A stretch of 64,000 nucleotides of DNA from Flavobacterium sp. IB48 (GTDB lineage Bacteria > Bacteroidota > Bacteroidia > Flavobacteriales > Flavobacteriaceae): contig NZ_JAEFCA010000007.1 in the NCBI RefSeq assembly GCF_016405855.1, positions 1-64,000 on the forward strand, given 5' to 3'. The notes beneath the pieces are model-generated. The model ran no database searches, was not told where the DNA came from, and saw only the letters and a list, made by a program, of their open reading frames with translations. A program made the translations under genes and the position numbers. The first letter of the stretch is position 1. Each line of letters opens with the position of its first letter. Below, one piece after another: positions 60,863 through 64,000 of the stretch.

Positions 60863-61758
60863 TATTTTATAAAACTTTTTATTGTTTTTTCCAATCCTTC
60901 TTTTGTCGTATTTGGTAATTTTTCAATTCCAATTGCTTTTTTTATCTTCTCATTTGAAACTCTATAATTTTCCGTTAGTTTTTGAATTGTTTCAGAATTT
61001 AGTGGGAATTTAATAACATCCCCTACTCTAGCTATGCCGTTTATAACAGGCTTAGGAACAGAAATATTTAAATTAGTTTTATCTAAAACGGTAGATATAA
61101 TCTTCACGAGTTCATTTGTAGAAAGTACATCATCGTCTGAAAAATTATACACTCCTGATTTTATCTTTTTATTTTGAAGAATTTCCTTAATCATAAAATT
61201 AAGATTATCAATTCCTAAAAAAGATCTTTCATTATGAAATGCTCCTAATGGATAAGGAACTCTTTTTTTTACGACATTATAAAGCAAATTTAAGTTTCCT
61301 TTATTCCCTGGACCATGAATCATACAAGGTCTAATAATAAACACTCGTTTTCCTTCAGGAATTTTCTTTGATAAAATATATTCTTCTGCTTTTAATTTTG
61401 ATTGTCCATAAGGAGTCTTTGGATTCGCTATAACATCTTCATTTAAAATATCATCAACCATGTCTGCAACAGCCTTTACACTACTAAAATAGATAAAATC
61501 GTTAATCTCACTTTCTAAAAAAGCATCAAATAATTCTTTTGTTAAATCAGTATTAATTTTAAAATACTCAGATGCGTTGCTTATATTTTTTGTGTCATGA
61601 GCTTTTCCTGCAAGATGAATAATTGCATCTCCATTCAAATTTGTTTTCCAAGCTGAATTACGTAATGTTAAGCTAAAAGGATCAAAAGAATTAAATACCA
61701 AATAATCTAACAAATTTTTACCAACAAAACCTGAAGCACCAGTTATGAGAAGTTTCAT
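60862..61758 (-). CDS. NAD-dependent sugar epimerase/reductase (WbpV-like)
   Basis: A short-chain dehydrogenase-type protein of 298 residues: KLLITGASGFVGKNLL, IHLAGKAHD, YFSSVKAVAD and PYGQSKLKAEEY (Y-x3-K). Such enzymes next to WecA/WbpL-type genes reduce UDP-4-keto-6-deoxy-HexNAc, the product of WbpM, to UDP-QuiNAc or UDP-FucNAc. The WbpM-like gene lies 5 kb downstream, so the pathway can be complete. It overlaps the WecA-like gene by one base. Confidence 0.88.
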   Translation of the reverse strand: MKLLITGASGFVGKNLLDYLVFNSFDPFSLTLRNSAWKTNLNGDAIIHLAGKAHDTKNISNASEYFKINTDLTKELFDAFLESEINDFIYFSSVKAVADMVDDILNEDVIANPKTPYGQSKLKAEEYILSKKIPEGKRVFIIRPCMIHGPGNKGNLNLLYNVVKKRVPYPLGAFHNERSFLGIDNLNFMIKEILQNKKIKSGVYNFSDDDVLSTNELVKIISTVLDKTNLNISVPKPVINGIARVGDVIKFPLNSETIQKLTENYRVSNEKIKKAIGIEKLPNTTKEGLEKTIKSFIK

Positions 61759-61760
61759 AA

Positions 61761-62594
61761 TTAATTATTATTTCTTAAAACTTTAAAATAAATTAATTTA
61801 TATAAGCTAAATGGTAAAACTCGCAAAGGAATCTTAAAACAAACAACTTTAAAAAATTCAAAATAACTGAAAAATCCTAAATTTAGAAACTTCCTGTACA
61901 ATTTCATTTCATTCTTGGCATAATCAAGCCCCCACCTTCTTCTAATTGCTTTTGAACGATCAGCACCTAATCTAAACCACAAAAGATTGTCATCCACATT
62001 TCCAAATTTAAACCCTTCTAAATATGCACGAACAAAAAAATCATAATCCTCTGGAAAAATTTGACTGTCATAACCATTTAAAACAGAATAAACCTCTTTA
62101 CGGAATAAAATAGTAGGATGCGAGAATGGGCTTCTTACTTTCATAAACTTGACCATTTCATTATGCTCAAGAGGAACTTTTCGTACAGAAACTATATCGT
62201 TTATGTCATTTCCAAATTCAATTATTTGAGCTCCTATTATATCTAAATTTTCTTTTACAATAAATTCAATTTGTTTCTCAAACCTGTTTTTAAAACAGAT
62301 ATCATCAGAATCCATTCTTGCCACAAACTCATAAGAAGCTTTGGAAATACCAATATTTAAAGCATTTGCTAACCCCTTATTTTGTTCTAATCTAATAATC
62401 TTAAAAATTTCATTATTTTCATATTGACTCAATAAGTTTTCAATCTCTAAACTAACAACTCCATCAACAACGATTATAATTTCAGATGGAAGATAACTTT
62501 GTTGCAAAAGACTGTCGATCGCATCTTCAAAAAATGAAATACTATCATTTTTATAAACAGACATTACAACGCTAATTTTATGTTCTTTTATCAC
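61761..62594 (-). CDS. GT2-family glycosyltransferase
   Basis: A 277-residue GT-A enzyme: KISVVMSVYKNDSISFF, IIVVDGV, metal site ARMDSDDICFKNRFE (about 92-106) and EDYDFFVRAYLEGFKF with the ED base. C-terminal hydrophobic helix (about 230-260). It is 2 bp from the WbpV-like gene. Sugar unknown. Confidence 0.92.
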   Translation of the reverse strand: MIKEHKISVVMSVYKNDSISFFEDAIDSLLQQSYLPSEIIIVVDGVVSLEIENLLSQYENNEIFKIIRLEQNKGLANALNIGISKASYEFVARMDSDDICFKNRFEKQIEFIVKENLDIIGAQIIEFGNDINDIVSVRKVPLEHNEMVKFMKVRSPFSHPTILFRKEVYSVLNGYDSQIFPEDYDFFVRAYLEGFKFGNVDDNLLWFRLGADRSKAIRRRWGLDYAKNEMKLYRKFLNLGFFSYFEFFKVVCFKIPLRVLPFSLYKLIYFKVLRNNN

Positions 62595-62643
62595 TATTTA
62601 GCTTTATTTATTAGTACAATTAATCTGTATAGACTAATAATAC

Positions 62644-63390
62644 TCATTTTTTTATTTTCTTTGAAATTATTCTTTTTGATACTTGAAAAAAAAGTTCCAT
62701 TCTATATTGAATTCTAAATAGCAATGAATTAGTACTCTTGCCTTCAGCAAAAGACGAGTTTTTAAGATGCCTACGATACTGAACTAATTTGTCGTCAATA
62801 AATTTAACATTCCCAAAGCTTTCTGCTAGTACACCTATCCAAGTATCATGAAGTATCATCTGAGTTGGAAAAGGCAAAGCGATATTTAATACATCTCTAT
62901 TAAAAGCCATACAACAACCATGATAAACTGGTTTACTAATATTTTGAAATAATCCTCTAGGTAATTTTATTGGTTTAAAAAATGAATTTGAAACCATTTC
63001 GTCCATTTCATTTATAACACTGCAATTGCTCATAACAGCAGAATGTTTATTCATATATGGCATCATTATCTCAATTTTATTATTCTCCCATATATCATCC
63101 TGATCAGCTAAAAAAATAAACTGTCCTTTACTATGTTTTAATGCATTTTCATAATTTGCTGATACAAGATAGTGTGGATAGGTTTTTTTTCTTCTGCTTT
63201 CATTTTTTTGATGTCTTAGAAGAACAATTCTTACATCTTTAAAAGATTCTATTATTTCAATAGTATCATCAATTGAGCCATCGTCTGAAATAATTAGCTC
63301 ATCATTTTCTCCCAATTGCTTCAAAATTGAAGAAATTTGTCTTTTTATATATTTACCTCCATTATAAGAAGCCATACATACAGAAATCAT
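62644..63390 (-). CDS. GT2-family glycosyltransferase, rhamnosyltransferase-like
   Basis: A 248-residue enzyme: ISVCMASYNGGKYIKRQI, DELIISDDGSIDDTIEI and FLADQDDIWENNK are the signature of the GT2 subgroup that includes many dTDP-rhamnosyl- and galactofuranosyltransferases. YHGCCMAFNRDVL and HDTWIGVLAE follow. This fits the rfb genes in the locus, but the sugar remains a guess. Confidence 0.9.
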   Translation of the reverse strand: MISVCMASYNGGKYIKRQISSILKQLGENDELIISDDGSIDDTIEIIESFKDVRIVLLRHQKNESRRKKTYPHYLVSANYENALKHSKGQFIFLADQDDIWENNKIEIMMPYMNKHSAVMSNCSVINEMDEMVSNSFFKPIKLPRGLFQNISKPVYHGCCMAFNRDVLNIALPFPTQMILHDTWIGVLAESFGNVKFIDDKLVQYRRHLKNSSFAEGKSTNSLLFRIQYRMELFFQVSKRIISKKIKK

Positions 63391-63422
63391 CCTACTATCG
63401 TTTAGTTTAATATTTACAATGA

Positions 63423-64000
63423 CTATTTTCTCAAAATTTTTCGAGCTACGCTAATCAACTTTAATTTTTTTAATGACATTTTTATAAATTCACGCACTTT
63501 ACGTTTCTTCATGAAAAATTCATATTGTTTTATCTCAGAATCGTATTTTACTGGGTTTTCATACAATATTTTCTTTAACACTCTATAAAATTCGTCACTA
63601 TATGATAATGATTCTGTTTCATTATCAAGCAAACTCCTCCCGTGAACTCTAATAAGTCCGTAAGCCCTATCATCATCTAGATACTGAAATTTGGCATCTT
63701 CTAATATGCATCTCATCCAGAAATTCCAATCTTCTTTTTGTTTCAAATTTTCGTTAAAAAACCCAACTTTTTCAATTAAACTCGATCTCACAATCGGAGC
63801 CAAAACGGTAATCCTATTATCATTTAAAAAAATCGGAAACATTTTTTTAAGTCCCCCATTTAATGTAAATACCGTTCCGTTATTATTTAATTTCCGTGAT
63901 AAATATCTTTTATTGGTATTTCCATCTAAAAAGAAAAAACATTTAGAATAAGAAATTTGAATATCTGGAGTATTAGTAAAATGCTCTAAATGCAGATTCA
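63423..64000 (-). CDS. GT2-family glycosyltransferase, N-terminus beyond window edge
   Basis: The frame stays open from the right edge to the stop at 63423, so the ATG at 63842 is internal. The visible part (192 codons) shows VRSSLIEKVGFFNENL and the KEDWNFWMRCILED block, typical of the second half of GT2 proteins that have YxED/EDW as a catalytic base. The nucleotide-binding N-terminus lies outside the window. A hydrophobic SYSKCFFFLDGNTN stretch is near the edge. Confidence 0.85.
   Translation of the reverse strand, partial: NLHLEHFTNTPDIQISYSKCFFFLDGNTNKRYLSRKLNNNGTVFTLNGGLKKMFPIFLNDNRITVLAPIVRSSLIEKVGFFNENLKQKEDWNFWMRCILEDAKFQYLDDDRAYGLIRVHGRSLLDNETESLSYSDEFYRVLKKILYENPVKYDSEIKQYEFFMKKRKVREFIKMSLKKLKLISVARKILRK

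Noticed and set aside
63423-63842. A complete 139-aa gene starting at 63842
   Set aside because: The frame stays open on the minus strand to the window edge, so this is the C-terminal part of a longer GT2 gene.
23845-64000. A phage, genomic-island boundary or IS element in the glycan locus
   Set aside because: No transposase, integrase, tRNA junction or direct repeats were seen; the locus is a long collinear gene row.
1-64000. CRISPR array or cas genes
   Set aside because: No regularly spaced direct repeats and no Cas-like protein were found.

Overview
The window looks like a chromosomal segment of a Flavobacterium-type member of the Bacteroidota. The evidence is AT-rich DNA, promoter -7 boxes of the TAnnTTTG form, no obvious Shine-Dalgarno dependence, and characteristic genes: a PorV/PorQ-family barrel, a DUF4105/Lnb-type lipoprotein N-acyltransferase, a cysteine-free RecQ zinc region, and a lipoprotein MsrB followed by an exported MsrA. 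No transposase, integrase, CRISPR array or rRNA was seen. One partial tRNA-Thr lies at the left edge.

Left part (1-23.8 kb) is housekeeping and accessory DNA. A minus-strand run (idi, a PTPS-family gene, bcp, manA, a small helical protein) is followed by msrB-msrA. Next comes a small block with an AhpD-like protein, a DGPF/YCII protein and an ECF sigma factor carrying a C-terminal TPR-like extension (ECF42-like). After that: a META-domain lipoprotein, a periplasmic M24 aminopeptidase, a quinone oxidoreductase, a SUKH-like two-gene unit, an FAD-dependent oxidoreductase, recQ, and the row kdsD-tatC-ahpD-like-lptB. Then a GH25 lysozyme, pssA, a PorV-like barrel and lnb. Several intergenic gaps here carry long inverted repeats or repeat-rich tracts that look like dispersed, REP-like families.

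Right part (23.8-64 kb) is one continuous minus-strand surface-polysaccharide locus running off the right edge. It has two possible chain initiators (a WcaJ-type phosphoglycosyltransferase and a WecA/WbpL-type GlcNAc-1-P transferase). It also has an O-antigen polymerase/ligase-like membrane protein, a Wzm/Wzt ABC exporter, and 17 real or putative glycosyltransferases, including a GT11 fucosyltransferase-like enzyme with an extra C-terminal region. Sugar-nucleotide genes are rfbA, rfbC and rfbD (no rfbB seen), a WbpM-like 4,6-dehydratase, a WbpV-like reductase/epimerase, a DegT aminotransferase and a WxcM-like cupin. A nonulosonic-acid module consists of a short NeuB-like synthase plus a cytidylyltransferase fused to a KdsC-like phosphatase. 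Tailoring genes are an MBOAT O-acyltransferase with two tandem SGNH-like paralogues, two methyltransferases and a deacetylase-like protein.

The points most worth following up are: the cytidylyltransferase-phosphatase fusion next to a SAF-less synthase with no ManNAc-forming epimerase, which fits a KDN-type 9-phosphate route; the MBOAT plus duplicated SGNH proteins that share a Ser in place of the usual Asp of the DxxH motif; a decayed glycosyltransferase copy in the one large gap of the locus; the ECF42-like block with a hairpin just before the sigma gene; and the intergenic repeat families.
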